This document shows, in pieces, positions 1 through 7,657 of a stretch of DNA of 31,342 nucleotides (the stretch's first letter is position 1; every line of letters begins with the position of its first letter). Position numbers and translations under genes: made by a program. Origin of the DNA: Peptoniphilus sp034090345 (GTDB lineage Bacteria > Bacillota > Clostridia > Tissierellales > Peptoniphilaceae); NCBI RefSeq assembly GCF_034090345.1, contig NZ_JAXDSS010000124.1, positions 1 to 31,342 on the forward strand, read 5' to 3'. Below the pieces are notes generated by a model, which saw nothing but the letters and a program-made list of their open reading frames with translations, was not told the DNA's origin and ran no database searches.

Positions 1-1
1 T

Positions 2-475
2 TTTGGAGGGCATACTATTGCTTTTGGAAGTATAGTTACAAAGGTGAAAGTATCTGAAAATTTAAAATTTTATGCTTTAGTTCCGAATTTCGAAATGTCT
101 ACTGAGGAGTCAAGAAATTTAGTTCCAGAAATTATGGATAGGCAAAGTGCCGTACAAAATATAGCAGGGGCTTCAATGATAACTAATGCTCTGAGAGTAG
201 GGGATTTAAATTTGCTTATTAATGCTCCGGAAGATACTATTCACGAAAAGAAAAGATTTGCAATAATAGATGAATATGACAAAATAAAGGAAATATTTAA
301 AAATAGTGATTCAAAATTATTTTTGAGTGGTTCTGGGTCAACTATATTATTGGTTGCAAAATTTGACACAGATTTTTCAAATGAATTTGACGAGATGAAT
401 AAACTAAAAAATGAATGGAAGATTTTTAATTGTAAAGTAGATAATGAAGGAGCTACCATTTATGGAAGTATTTAA
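2..475 (+). CDS. thrB: Homoserine kinase, 3' part (5' end outside window)
   Basis: The frame is open from base 2 and continues upstream of the window, so the first visible residues (FGGHTIAFGSIVTKVKVSEN) are internal and the GTG at 44 is not the start. The C-terminal 157 residues match the GHMP-kinase family: a VPNFEMSTEESR stretch followed by the glycine-rich motif LSGSGSTILLVA near the C terminus, as in homoserine kinases, which phosphorylate homoserine with ATP in threonine synthesis in the cytoplasm. The N-terminal ATP-binding motif is not visible. The stop at 473-475 lies inside the next gene, giving a 14-nt overlap and suggesting translational coupling. Another GHMP kinase is possible, but the VPNFEMST segment favours ThrB. 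Confidence 0.85.
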   Translation, partial: FGGHTIAFGSIVTKVKVSENLKFYALVPNFEMSTEESRNLVPEIMDRQSAVQNIAGASMITNALRVGDLNLLINAPEDTIHEKKRFAIIDEYDKIKEIFKNSDSKLFLSGSGSTILLVAKFDTDFSNEFDEMNKLKNEWKIFNCKVDNEGATIYGSI

Positions 476-1340
476 AAACAAAAGAAGTGCGATATTTATA
501 TCGTTATTTTGTATGTTTTTATGGGGTTCAGCCATTCCTATGATAAAAATGCAATATGAAATTTTATCTATTGAGCGGGGAGATATAGGTTCGAGACTTT
601 TAGTAGCAGGATTAAGATTTTTTGTTGCAGGGATTATAACAATATTCTATTTTAAAATTTTTAATAGAGATTATAGAGTTGATTTTAAAAGTTTAAATTA
701 TAAACTTTTAATAAAGGTAGCTCTTTTACAGATAACTCTTCACTACCTTTTTTACTATACAGGTTTATTTTATACCACGGGGGTTAAAGCATCAGTTATA
801 CAGTCGTTTAATGCTTTCATAATCGTTTTGTTTTCAGCTGTATTAATTAAAGGGGATAGACTTACAAAGAGAAAATTGATAGCTTTAATTATTGGAACAA
901 TTGGGATTATATTTATCAATTTGGGAGGAGATATGAGTGCATCTTTCTCATTGCTCGGAGATGGTTCAATAATAATGGCTATAACATTAAATGGACTTGC
1001 AACAGTTCTTGTAAAAAAAGAAGGAAATAGTGTTAGCCCATTTATAATTTCGGCATTTCAATTTTGTATAGGATGTATACCTCTTATAATTATAGGCGTC
1101 ATATTAAAACAAACCATTTGGACTGTTAATTTTAAGGCAATATTACTGATAATGTATGGAGGATTTATATCAGCAACGGCATTTACACTCTGGTATATGG
1201 TTTTGAAAAATCAATCTACAGGAGAGTTTGGCATATATAAATTGTTTGTGCCAATTTTTGGCTCAATATTATCTGTAGTTATTTTAGGAGAAGCATTTAG
1301 TGCAAGACTTTTAATTGGATTTACAATGGTAATAATATGA
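462..1340 (+). CDS. EamA/DMT-family permease, probably slightly shortened at the C terminus
   Basis: A hydrophobic protein of 292 residues with about ten predicted membrane helices in two repeats, typical of EamA/RhaT drug/metabolite transporters. Signature stretches are FLWGSAIPMIK near the N terminus, YYTGLFYTTGVKASVIQS (helices 3-4) and the second-repeat segment ATAFTLWYMVLKNQSTG with LGEAF before the last helix. An ATG at 444 is in frame, but GAAGGAG at 446-452 is correctly spaced from the ATG at 462, so 462 is preferred. It overlaps the homoserine kinase by 14 nt and may export a related amino acid; the substrate is not readable from sequence. The reading frame stops at TGA 1338-1340 inside the last helix, and the same frame continues TLVLNNKI to a second TGA at 1365-1367, as if a GGA glycine codon had become TGA. 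Confidence 0.85.
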   Translation: MEVFKNKRSAIFISLFCMFLWGSAIPMIKMQYEILSIERGDIGSRLLVAGLRFFVAGIITIFYFKIFNRDYRVDFKSLNYKLLIKVALLQITLHYLFYYTGLFYTTGVKASVIQSFNAFIIVLFSAVLIKGDRLTKRKLIALIIGTIGIIFINLGGDMSASFSLLGDGSIIMAITLNGLATVLVKKEGNSVSPFIISAFQFCIGCIPLIIIGVILKQTIWTVNFKAILLIMYGGFISATAFTLWYMVLKNQSTGEFGIYKLFVPIFGSILSVVILGEAFSARLLIGFTMVII

Positions 1341-1389
1341 ACTTTAGTGTTAAATAACAAAATATGAAAAATATTATATAAATCAAAAG

Positions 1390-1418
1390 CTCTCACTTAT
1401 ATGTTAGTGAGAGTTTTT
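1390..1418 (+). terminator. Rho-independent terminator after the permease
   Basis: Inverted repeat CTCTCACT (1390-1397) and AGTGAGAG (1406-1413) with an 8-nt loop, followed by TTTTT. It ends two bases before the stop codon of the convergent minus-strand gene. The A-rich flank AATCAAAAG makes it a weaker terminator in the minus direction too. Confidence 0.85.
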
Positions 1419-1420
1419 AG

Positions 1421-2797
1421 TTAATTTTTTATATTTAGTAGAAAAGATTCCATAACTGTGGCTAAATTTTGAGTGTGTACGGTACCATCTACTTCATACA
1501 TATTCCCGGAACTTTTTAGGAATAGTTTTGGGTTGACTTTTTCTAAAATATTTTTTAAATCTATATTTAAGTTTTTAGAACGAACTACATAGAACTTTGA
1601 AACATCACCTATTGGGAAACCTAATATGGAAATATAGTCTGGCACATTGGAAATTTCTTTTGCGCTTCGAATTATTTCTTGAATGTTTTTGTTTCTAAAA
1701 ACTTTATAAATAAAGTGTATTCCGTCAACATCTGTTGCAAATTTTGTGAGATTAAAGGCTTTTTCTGATAATTTATTTTTTATAGAATTGTCTTTTGATA
1801 TCCCATTCACTTTTTCAATTAAATTTATGACTTCAGCAGTTTGTTCGACAACTTCTTCTCCTAATTTTTCAGATATTATATCTTTATTTTCATGAATTTC
1901 TATTATATCTCTATACTCTTTAGAAGTTTCAGAGTTGTTTTTGGATGAATGCAAATTTGAAGTTTCTATTTCAAAAGTATCATCTAATATAACTTCTTTT
2001 TGATTATTTTCATCTATAAAGTTATAGGAATTATCTAAAGTGTTTAATTCTAAGTTAGATTCTATTTTAATAGTTCCGTTAGTTTTACTAAATTTTAATT
2101 CTTTTACTTTTTTTAATATTTCAGATTGATTTACATTTAGTATACTTTGTAGATTATCAATTATTTTTGATTTTTCAAAATAATCATTAATTGCTCTTTT
2201 ACCACTGATTATGTGTAAGGATATTTTACCATCTTTTTTAGAAGCTGATTTTATTTTTAATAGACCAAGTTCTCCTACTCTTTCGCATACCGGTCCGACT
2301 GAATCAATACTACCATATCCACGAATCATCAAAATATTACCTGTATTATTGGTTGTTAGGTTACTTAAAATTAGATGATTTGCTATGGATTCAATTTGTT
2401 CTATTTGCATAAAGCTTATATCGTTTGAGTCGATTAGTACTTGATTGTCTACAGAATTTATGTAATAGTTCTCAACTTTTAAACTTGTAGCTTTATTAAT
2501 TATAATTCTGACTATGGCATTTGCTGTGATTTGCTGAATCAAGTCAAGTCTGTTGGTATAGTCAATTTCAAATTTTAAATTGTTTGAATTTGTTTTAAAA
2601 TAAATTTTATTGGAAATTTCTTTTGATTCTGGTTTTTCGTCATTGACCTTGAATTTATCTCCAACTATGTTTTCAGTGCCAAAAAACACATTTGTACTCT
2701 TTGGTAGGGCGTATTTAACACCATTGATTTCTTCTATACTTTCAATTTCTGAAGTATGAACTTTTTCATAAGCTAATTTAATATATCTTTCTTCCAT
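1421..2797 (-). CDS. AlaX/AlaRS-editing-like protein with DHHA1-like tail, zinc ligands replaced
   Basis: An intact protein of 458 residues with an ATG start and AGAGGTAA just upstream. The middle looks like the editing domain of AlaX-type alanyl-tRNA editing proteins: IDYTNRLDLIQQITANA (78-94) aligns with the family's 'ID..RR.DLMQQHTAEH', and DSVGPVCERVGELGLLKI (165-182) with 'PCGGTHVxxTGEIGLxKI'. The C-terminal third (about 335-458) has the layout of a DHHA1 domain, after an acidic, low-complexity linker (about 235-325). All four usual zinc ligands are different: both His of HxxxH are I90 and A94, and Cys and His of CGGTH are S166 and V170. The GGGQ stretch near residue 42 and the glycine-rich DHHA1 motif near 428 are also gone. 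Editing by the standard metal mechanism therefore looks impossible. It could be a tRNA-binding pseudoenzyme; this assignment rests on remembered family motifs. Confidence 0.6.
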   Translation of the reverse strand: MEERYIKLAYEKVHTSEIESIEEINGVKYALPKSTNVFFGTENIVGDKFKVNDEKPESKEISNKIYFKTNSNNLKFEIDYTNRLDLIQQITANAIVRIIINKATSLKVENYYINSVDNQVLIDSNDISFMQIEQIESIANHLILSNLTTNNTGNILMIRGYGSIDSVGPVCERVGELGLLKIKSASKKDGKISLHIISGKRAINDYFEKSKIIDNLQSILNVNQSEILKKVKELKFSKTNGTIKIESNLELNTLDNSYNFIDENNQKEVILDDTFEIETSNLHSSKNNSETSKEYRDIIEIHENKDIISEKLGEEVVEQTAEVINLIEKVNGISKDNSIKNKLSEKAFNLTKFATDVDGIHFIYKVFRNKNIQEIIRSAKEISNVPDYISILGFPIGDVSKFYVVRSKNLNIDLKNILEKVNPKLFLKSSGNMYEVDGTVHTQNLATVMESFLLNIKN

Positions 2798-2840
2798 AAT
2801 TACCTCTTTCCATACTATTTTATCATAGATTATTGTAAAA

Positions 2841-2846
2841 TATAAT
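2841..2846 (+). promoter_or_regulatory. Putative -10 box of comEC
   Basis: TATAAT lies 24 nt upstream of the comEC start in the 73-bp divergent spacer shared with the AlaX-like gene. No convincing -35 is seen at 16-18 nt (TTTTAT at 2818), so this is a tentative call. No clear minus-strand promoter is seen in the same spacer. Confidence 0.35.
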
Positions 2847-2870
2847 TAAGATTTAAAAATGAGGTGTAGT

Positions 2871-5117
2871 ATGGAAATTGGATTCTTAGGCATTTTATTC
2901 GGATATTTTTTACCAATGTCAAAATATGTAATAGGTATTTCAATTTTAATATTATTATTTGACATTTTAAAGAATTTAAACAAATTAAGTAAGTACATTT
3001 TTATATTTATTTTGTTTTATATGGTTGTGGGATTTAATGTTAAGACATCTGAGGTATCTTTTCCTAAAAATATTTCCACAAAGGGAGTAGTAGTTGATGA
3101 TTATGCAAATGATGAGCTTAAATATGTAGTAAAGATTTCAAATAGAAAAAATATAATTTTATATGCAAAACAAAATTTTAAAATAGGTGATGTAATAGAG
3201 TTCTCGGGGAAGGTTAATAAACCCGTAGGAAAGATGAACTCTACAGATTTTGATTATAAGGCATACTTGCTCAGTAAAAATATAAAGGCAAATGTATTTT
3301 CCAAGGGTGAAAAATTAATTGGCGAAAATAAAATTTTAGGATTTAGAGAAAAATTTAAGTCTCATGTAAATAATAGTTTTTATGGAATTTCAGAAAAACA
3401 TGGAGAATTTTTAAAGTCTGTAATTTTATCTGATTCGAATTATATTGATGAACAAAATTTAGCAGTTTATAGAAATTTGGGAATAATGCATTTAATTGCC
3501 ATGTCAGGTTTTCATATAGGAATAGTTCTCGGTGCGTTAGAAATTGTATTTAAGTCTATTAAAATTCCAAAAGTCATAAGAAGAGTGGCCGCTATTGTTT
3601 TGACTTTCATATATATTTGGTTAGTTGGTATGCCGGTAGCTGCATTGAGGGCTTTTGTAATGGCGAGTTGTCAATTGTTAGCTTTTTTAATGAAGAAGAA
3701 GTACAGCGCTTTAAGTAGTTTGAAATTAAGTGCCCTAATAATATTGGCTTTAAATCCATATAATATAGTTTCGAGTTCGTTTTGGATGAGTTATATGGCA
3801 GTTTTGGGAATTTTATTATTCTATAAGAGATATGATTATATTTTTAAAAGAAATTTTATAACGAAGTCATTTGGAGTTTCGGTTGGTGTTTTTGTTGCAT
3901 TAGCTCCGGTAATGACGTATTTTTTCTATGAAATAAATTTTTTATCAATAGTATCAAATGTAGTCTTAGTGCCAATTTATTCTATTGCTATAATTTTAGC
4001 TTTTGTCAATGTATTTACGCCTCTTGGGATTTTGGTGAAGCCATCTATTGAAGTTTTATTGATGTTTACGGACTTCATGTCTAATTTAATAGAATTAAGT
4101 TTAAAGATTTCTGTTCCAAAACCAAGTTTGGCATACATATTTATTTTATATTTAGGACTGTTATTTATAGTAAAGGATGTAAGATTTAAAAAATATGAAC
4201 TCAATAAATTTGCATTTGTATCAATAGTTTGTCTCTTAATTTTTTTAGGAGCGAAGTCTGTAATAGAAAGTAACGCATTGGAGATAAATGCCATATATGT
4301 GGGGCAAGGGGATTGCACACATATGAGCTATAAGGGGAAAAATTATATAATAGATACAGGTGGTTCTCGTGGCAATTTTAGACCAGGGAAAATTTATCTA
4401 TTAAATTATCTAAAGGGCAAGGGAATTAATAAAATTGATAAATTATTTATATCACATTTTGACGAGGACCATGTAGATGGTGTACTTGACCTAATTGGAA
4501 ATATAAAGATTAAAAATTCATATGTTCCGTATTTAGCTGATAATAAGTATGTAAGAGCACTGAAGAAAAATAGTGATTTACATATATTTACCAAGGATAG
4601 TTACTTGAAAACCAACGGTTTAAAATTTGAAAGTTTAAATGATTATTCACCATATAGAGAAGAAAATGAAAATTCAATGGTAATGCTTATGAATTTTAAG
4701 GGATTTAGAGCTTTGTTTACGGGAGATTCAAATTGTCTAAAAGAATTTGATAGAGATGTAGATTTTTTAAAAGTAGCTCATCATGGCTCGAAAAATTCTA
4801 CATCAGAAATATTTTTGAATTCGACAAGGCCTAAATTTGCAACAATATCTGCGGGTATAGATAATTCTTACGGACATCCTCATATAGAAATTCTTAAGAT
4901 GTTAAATTCAATTGAGACAAATTATAAAGTAACGGCAAGTGTAGGAGAAATAAATTTTTATATAGGCAGAGAAATTAAGTTTAAAGGATTTTTAGAAAAA
5001 AATAATTATATGTATGAAGTATTAGCGATTGTAATAGATTTAATTATAATTATATTATTCTTAAAGAAAAATGAAAAAGTGTTGAGGGAGAATTATGATT
5101 TATCAAGAACTTTATAA
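2871..5117 (+). CDS. comEC: ComEC/Rec2 DNA-uptake channel protein
   Basis: ComEC forms the inner-membrane channel for single-stranded DNA during natural transformation. The 748-residue product has all three expected parts: N-terminal helices and an OB-like soluble segment (about 60-150), a multi-helix competence core starting at HLIAMSGFHIG (about 207-217), and a C-terminal metallo-beta-lactamase-like domain with VGQGDCTHM, DTGG, HFDEDHVDG (529-537), TGD and HHGS. An ATG at 2859 is in frame, but GAGGTG at 2861-2866 fits the ATG at 2871, in the same 13-base block (GAGGTGTAGTATG) that starts yqeY and nfeD. An additional hydrophobic segment (about 717-732) follows the lactamase domain, which is not usual. 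The 3' end overlaps holA by 23 nt. No comEA or comEB is next to it. Confidence 0.95.
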   Translation: MEIGFLGILFGYFLPMSKYVIGISILILLFDILKNLNKLSKYIFIFILFYMVVGFNVKTSEVSFPKNISTKGVVVDDYANDELKYVVKISNRKNIILYAKQNFKIGDVIEFSGKVNKPVGKMNSTDFDYKAYLLSKNIKANVFSKGEKLIGENKILGFREKFKSHVNNSFYGISEKHGEFLKSVILSDSNYIDEQNLAVYRNLGIMHLIAMSGFHIGIVLGALEIVFKSIKIPKVIRRVAAIVLTFIYIWLVGMPVAALRAFVMASCQLLAFLMKKKYSALSSLKLSALIILALNPYNIVSSSFWMSYMAVLGILLFYKRYDYIFKRNFITKSFGVSVGVFVALAPVMTYFFYEINFLSIVSNVVLVPIYSIAIILAFVNVFTPLGILVKPSIEVLLMFTDFMSNLIELSLKISVPKPSLAYIFILYLGLLFIVKDVRFKKYELNKFAFVSIVCLLIFLGAKSVIESNALEINAIYVGQGDCTHMSYKGKNYIIDTGGSRGNFRPGKIYLLNYLKGKGINKIDKLFISHFDEDHVDGVLDLIGNIKIKNSYVPYLADNKYVRALKKNSDLHIFTKDSYLKTNGLKFESLNDYSPYREENENSMVMLMNFKGFRALFTGDSNCLKEFDRDVDFLKVAHHGSKNSTSEIFLNSTRPKFATISAGIDNSYGHPHIEILKMLNSIETNYKVTASVGEINFYIGREIKFKGFLEKNNYMYEVLAIVIDLIIIILFLKKNEKVLRENYDLSRTL

Positions 5118-6093
5118 TACTGAAATAAATGGAGCATACTTATTCTATGGAAGCGAACAACTAATGATGGATAGGATAGTAAATGAGATAATTGAAAGCC
5201 AAACTTCGGAAAATTTTAGAAATTTTAATTTACAGTATGTAGATGGAAAGAATTTAGAAGTTAGTTCATTGATTTCAGCAGTTGAGACTTTACCTGTATT
5301 TGACTCTAAAAAAATTGTAATTGTGAAAAATTTTAATGATTTTATAAAAAACATACAGGATGAGATTATTGAAGTGTTGAAGAATATGAGTGAATATTCA
5401 ATACTTATATTTTTAGATTATGAAGATGAAGTTTTAAAAACAACTAAGTTTTATAAATATTTTTCTAAGTTGAAGAGAAATGTTGAGTTTCCTAAACTAA
5501 GAGAAAATGAATTCAGAAAATTTTTAAGTGAATATATTTTTGAAAGAGGATTTAAAATATCTCCTGCGGATGTGAGTTATTTGGCACAGAAATCTGGCTA
5601 TAGCTCCAAAAATTTAAATGTAGTTTTATATGATGTTAAAAATGAAGTTGACAAAATACTTGCCACTGCAAAAAACGAAGTCAACAGAAAGATGATAGAT
5701 GAAGTTTATATTTCTAATATCGATACGAATATTTTTAATTTTTTAGATGCGATGATGACTAAAAACATTTCGGCAATTCTGTTGGAACTAAATAATTTAT
5801 ACCAAGTGGGAGAGCCGATACAAAAGATTTTTTATATGGTTGCAAGGCAATTTAGGTTGTTGTTGTCATACAAAAATTTGAAGGAACAAGGATATCAAGA
5901 TATGAAAATTATGGAGCAATTAAAAATTAAACAGTATGAATTTTCAAAGTTAAAAGTTGCTTCAAATAAATTTGAAAAGGATAAGTTAAAAGAAATTTAT
6001 ACTTCGTTGTTGGAATATGACCACACTATAAAAACGAGAACAGTAGACGAGAGAGCATTATTTGAAAGTTTATTGGTAAAAATATCTATATAA
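5095..6093 (+). CDS. holA: DNA polymerase III delta subunit
   Basis: HolA is the clamp-loader subunit that opens the beta sliding clamp. The 332-residue length fits the family. It begins with the usual N-terminal AAA+-like segment (AYLFYGSEQLMMDRIVNEI, SLISAVETLPVFDSKKIVIVKN) and ends with the helical collar (IQKIFYMVARQFRLLLSYKNL; DHTIKTRTVDERALFESLL), both characteristic of bacterial delta. Like other delta subunits it has no Walker A lysine motif. The start ATG at 5095 follows GAGGGAG (5084-5090) and lies inside the end of comEC, so translation is probably coupled. The comEC-holA-rpsT adjacency is conserved widely in Firmicutes. Confidence 0.93.
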   Translation: MIYQELYNTEINGAYLFYGSEQLMMDRIVNEIIESQTSENFRNFNLQYVDGKNLEVSSLISAVETLPVFDSKKIVIVKNFNDFIKNIQDEIIEVLKNMSEYSILIFLDYEDEVLKTTKFYKYFSKLKRNVEFPKLRENEFRKFLSEYIFERGFKISPADVSYLAQKSGYSSKNLNVVLYDVKNEVDKILATAKNEVNRKMIDEVYISNIDTNIFNFLDAMMTKNISAILLELNNLYQVGEPIQKIFYMVARQFRLLLSYKNLKEQGYQDMKIMEQLKIKQYEFSKLKVASNKFEKDKLKEIYTSLLEYDHTIKTRTVDERALFESLLVKISI

Positions 6094-6121
6094 AATAAAA
6101 AACCCAGGAATTTCCTGGGTT
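6093..6121 (-). terminator. Terminator of rpsT, shared convergent with holA
   Basis: AACCCAGG (6101-6108), loop AATTT, CCTGGGTT (6114-6121). Read on the minus strand the stem is followed by a T-rich run (TTTTATTTTA), a good terminator for rpsT 20 nt beyond its stop codon. On the plus strand the tail is not T-rich, so it would act less well for holA. Confidence 0.85.
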
Positions 6122-6141
6122 AATCTATCTGATTTAATAAA

Positions 6142-6405
6142 TTATTTTGCAGAGTTTAATTTTTTAGCAAGTTTAGATATTTTTCTTGATGCATTGTTCT
6201 TATGAAAAACATTCTTAGAAACAGCTCTCTTAAGTTTCTTATCAGTAAGTTTTAAAAGTTCTCTTGCTTCTTCAACTTTTCCGCCATCAATAGCTGATTC
6301 AAACTTTTTAATATAATTTTTAATTTCAGTTTTAACAGATTTATTACGTGCTGCATTTCTTTTTGCAACGTCTATTCTTTTTATTGCTGATTTTATATTT
6401 GCCAT
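6142..6405 (-). CDS. rpsT: 30S ribosomal protein S20
   Basis: S20 is a primary 16S rRNA-binding protein of the small subunit. The 87-residue product begins MANIKSAIKRIDVAKRNAAR and continues with the lysine/arginine-rich helices that define S20 (KRAVSKNVFHKNNASRKISK). An in-frame upstream ATG at 6426 would add seven residues, but GGAGGTG (complement of 6412-6418) sits just before the ATG at 6403-6405, and MANIKSA is the standard N terminus. It stands as a single transcription unit between its own promoter and a terminator, in the opposite orientation to holA, as in Bacillus. Confidence 0.97.
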   Translation of the reverse strand: MANIKSAIKRIDVAKRNAARNKSVKTEIKNYIKKFESAIDGGKVEEARELLKLTDKKLKRAVSKNVFHKNNASRKISKLAKKLNSAK

Positions 6406-6440
6406 GAAATTCACCTCCACACTCAATTTGCGCTCTTATT

Positions 6441-6469
6441 ATTTTAACATTATTATCTTGTAATTGCAA
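6441..6469 (-). promoter_or_regulatory. Promoter of rpsT
   Basis: On the minus strand, TTGCAA (6469-6464), a 17-nt spacer and TAAAAT (6446-6441), with TG in the extended -10 position (TGTTAAAAT). It lies about 36 nt upstream of the rpsT start and overlaps the very end of the hemW transcript region, leaving rpsT independently expressed. Confidence 0.6.
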
Positions 6470-6472
6470 GAT

Positions 6473-7657
6473 TTAATTACAAGTAATCCTTGTAAAGTCT
6501 AATTCTACCACATTTGAAATATCTTTTCCAATAGTTGTGAGCTGTATTTTTCCATCATTTAAAGTGATTAATTTATTGTCTATATTTTTTGTAATCACTG
6601 ATTTATATTCTTTTTCAAAGTCAATATTAAATTTAAGATTTATTTCTTTTATATTTATTCCTTCATTAAGTCTTAAACCCAACATAGTATATTCATTTAA
6701 TCTCTCTATCTTATTTAATTTTTCAAATACGTAGCTATAATTTTGATTTAAATAATTTTTCAAAGATGTTACATTTGAATACCTTATACTAGATATATTT
6801 GATTGAGCCGAACAACCTAATCCTATGTAGTCTTTTAATTTCCAATATCTCAAGTTGTGTTTACATTCAAAACCTCTTTTTGAAAAATTGGAAATCTCAT
6901 ATTGGTTTAAATGATTTAAACTGAACGTATCGACAATTTTTCTGTACATTTTTCTTTCTAATATTTCATCAGGGAATTGGTAAGAGTACATATTATTATA
7001 AAGTGGCGTTCCCTCTTCAAGAATTAGAGAATAGTATGAGACATGAGGAATATCATATCTTTTTACAATTTCAAGTGACTTATTTATATCCTTAATAGTT
7101 TGGTTGGGAAGTGCCAACATTAAATCTATATTAAAGTTTTTAATTCCATTTTTTTGAATAGATTCTATAGCATTATAGATTTGTTCAGGAGAATGGATTC
7201 TGCCAATAGTCTTTAAAATTTTTTCGTTGAAGCTTTGAGCTCCCATAGAAATTCTATTTATTCCACTTTCAACATAAATCTTTATTGCTTCATCGGTGAG
7301 CGAGTTTGGGTTACTCTCGGCAGTGATTTCACAATCGTCCGATAGTTTACATATAGATTTTAGATACTCCATAAAAATTTTTATAAGTTTTGGATTTATT
7401 GCGCTTGGAGTTCCGCCGCCGACAAAAATTGATTTAACTTCTTTAGAAGATAGATATTTTTTATAATGTGATAGTTCACAGATTAATGAGTCAATGTATT
7501 TTTCGTGAGCTTCTGCCGATGAAACTTGCGAGTAAAAATCACAGTAAAGACATTTTTGTTCACAAAAAGGTATGTGTATATAAATTGAAACATCATCTGA
7601 ACCATGGGTGTTTAAAAAGTCCCAAAACTTTTGGGACTTAAAATCTAAAGTATTCAT
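6473..7657 (-). CDS. hemW: HemW, radical-SAM heme chaperone (CPO-III-like)
   Basis: HemW-type proteins are radical-SAM relatives of oxygen-independent coproporphyrinogen III oxidase that carry heme; many are misannotated as HemN. The 394-residue product has the iron-sulfur motif CEQKCLYC (C32, C36, C39) after IYIHIPF, then FVGGGTPSAI, and a C-terminal HemW-like region (LGLRLNEGI). HemN-type oxidases normally have CxxxCxxCxC with a fourth cysteine; here the residue two after C39 is Phe (CDF), which supports HemW. The ATG at 7657-7655 overlaps the lepA stop (TGATG) and has GAGGA at a good distance; a GTG one codon earlier is less likely. No other heme gene is in view. A terminator-like inverted repeat lies within codons 7-14. 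Confidence 0.9.
   Translation of the reverse strand: MNTLDFKSQKFWDFLNTHGSDDVSIYIHIPFCEQKCLYCDFYSQVSSAEAHEKYIDSLICELSHYKKYLSSKEVKSIFVGGGTPSAINPKLIKIFMEYLKSICKLSDDCEITAESNPNSLTDEAIKIYVESGINRISMGAQSFNEKILKTIGRIHSPEQIYNAIESIQKNGIKNFNIDLMLALPNQTIKDINKSLEIVKRYDIPHVSYYSLILEEGTPLYNNMYSYQFPDEILERKMYRKIVDTFSLNHLNQYEISNFSKRGFECKHNLRYWKLKDYIGLGCSAQSNISSIRYSNVTSLKNYLNQNYSYVFEKLNKIERLNEYTMLGLRLNEGINIKEINLKFNIDFEKEYKSVITKNIDNKLITLNDGKIQLTTIGKDISNVVELDFTRITCN
7614..7639 (-). other. Perfect inverted repeat with terminator shape inside hemW
   Basis: On the minus strand the 23-nt sequence at 7639-7617 has 11-base arms (AAGTCCCAAAA and TTTTGGGACTT) around a single G, and the T-run continues to 7614. A physical hairpin would use about 9 pairs with a 5-nt loop. 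It is entirely coding (codons 7-14 of hemW) and looks like an intrinsic terminator or attenuator placed just after the start codon. Function is unproven. Confidence 0.4.

Noticed and set aside
44..46. GTG as the start of the first gene
   Set aside because: The frame is open to the window edge and the upstream codons encode family-like sequence, so the gene is only cut by the window.
6457..6483. CTTGTAATT/AATTACAAG inverted repeat at the end of hemW as a terminator
   Set aside because: A 9-bp arm with 9-nt loop overlaps the hemW stop, but no T-run follows on the minus strand, and the rpsT -35 box is inside it. A weak terminator or chance AT-rich pairing; not called.
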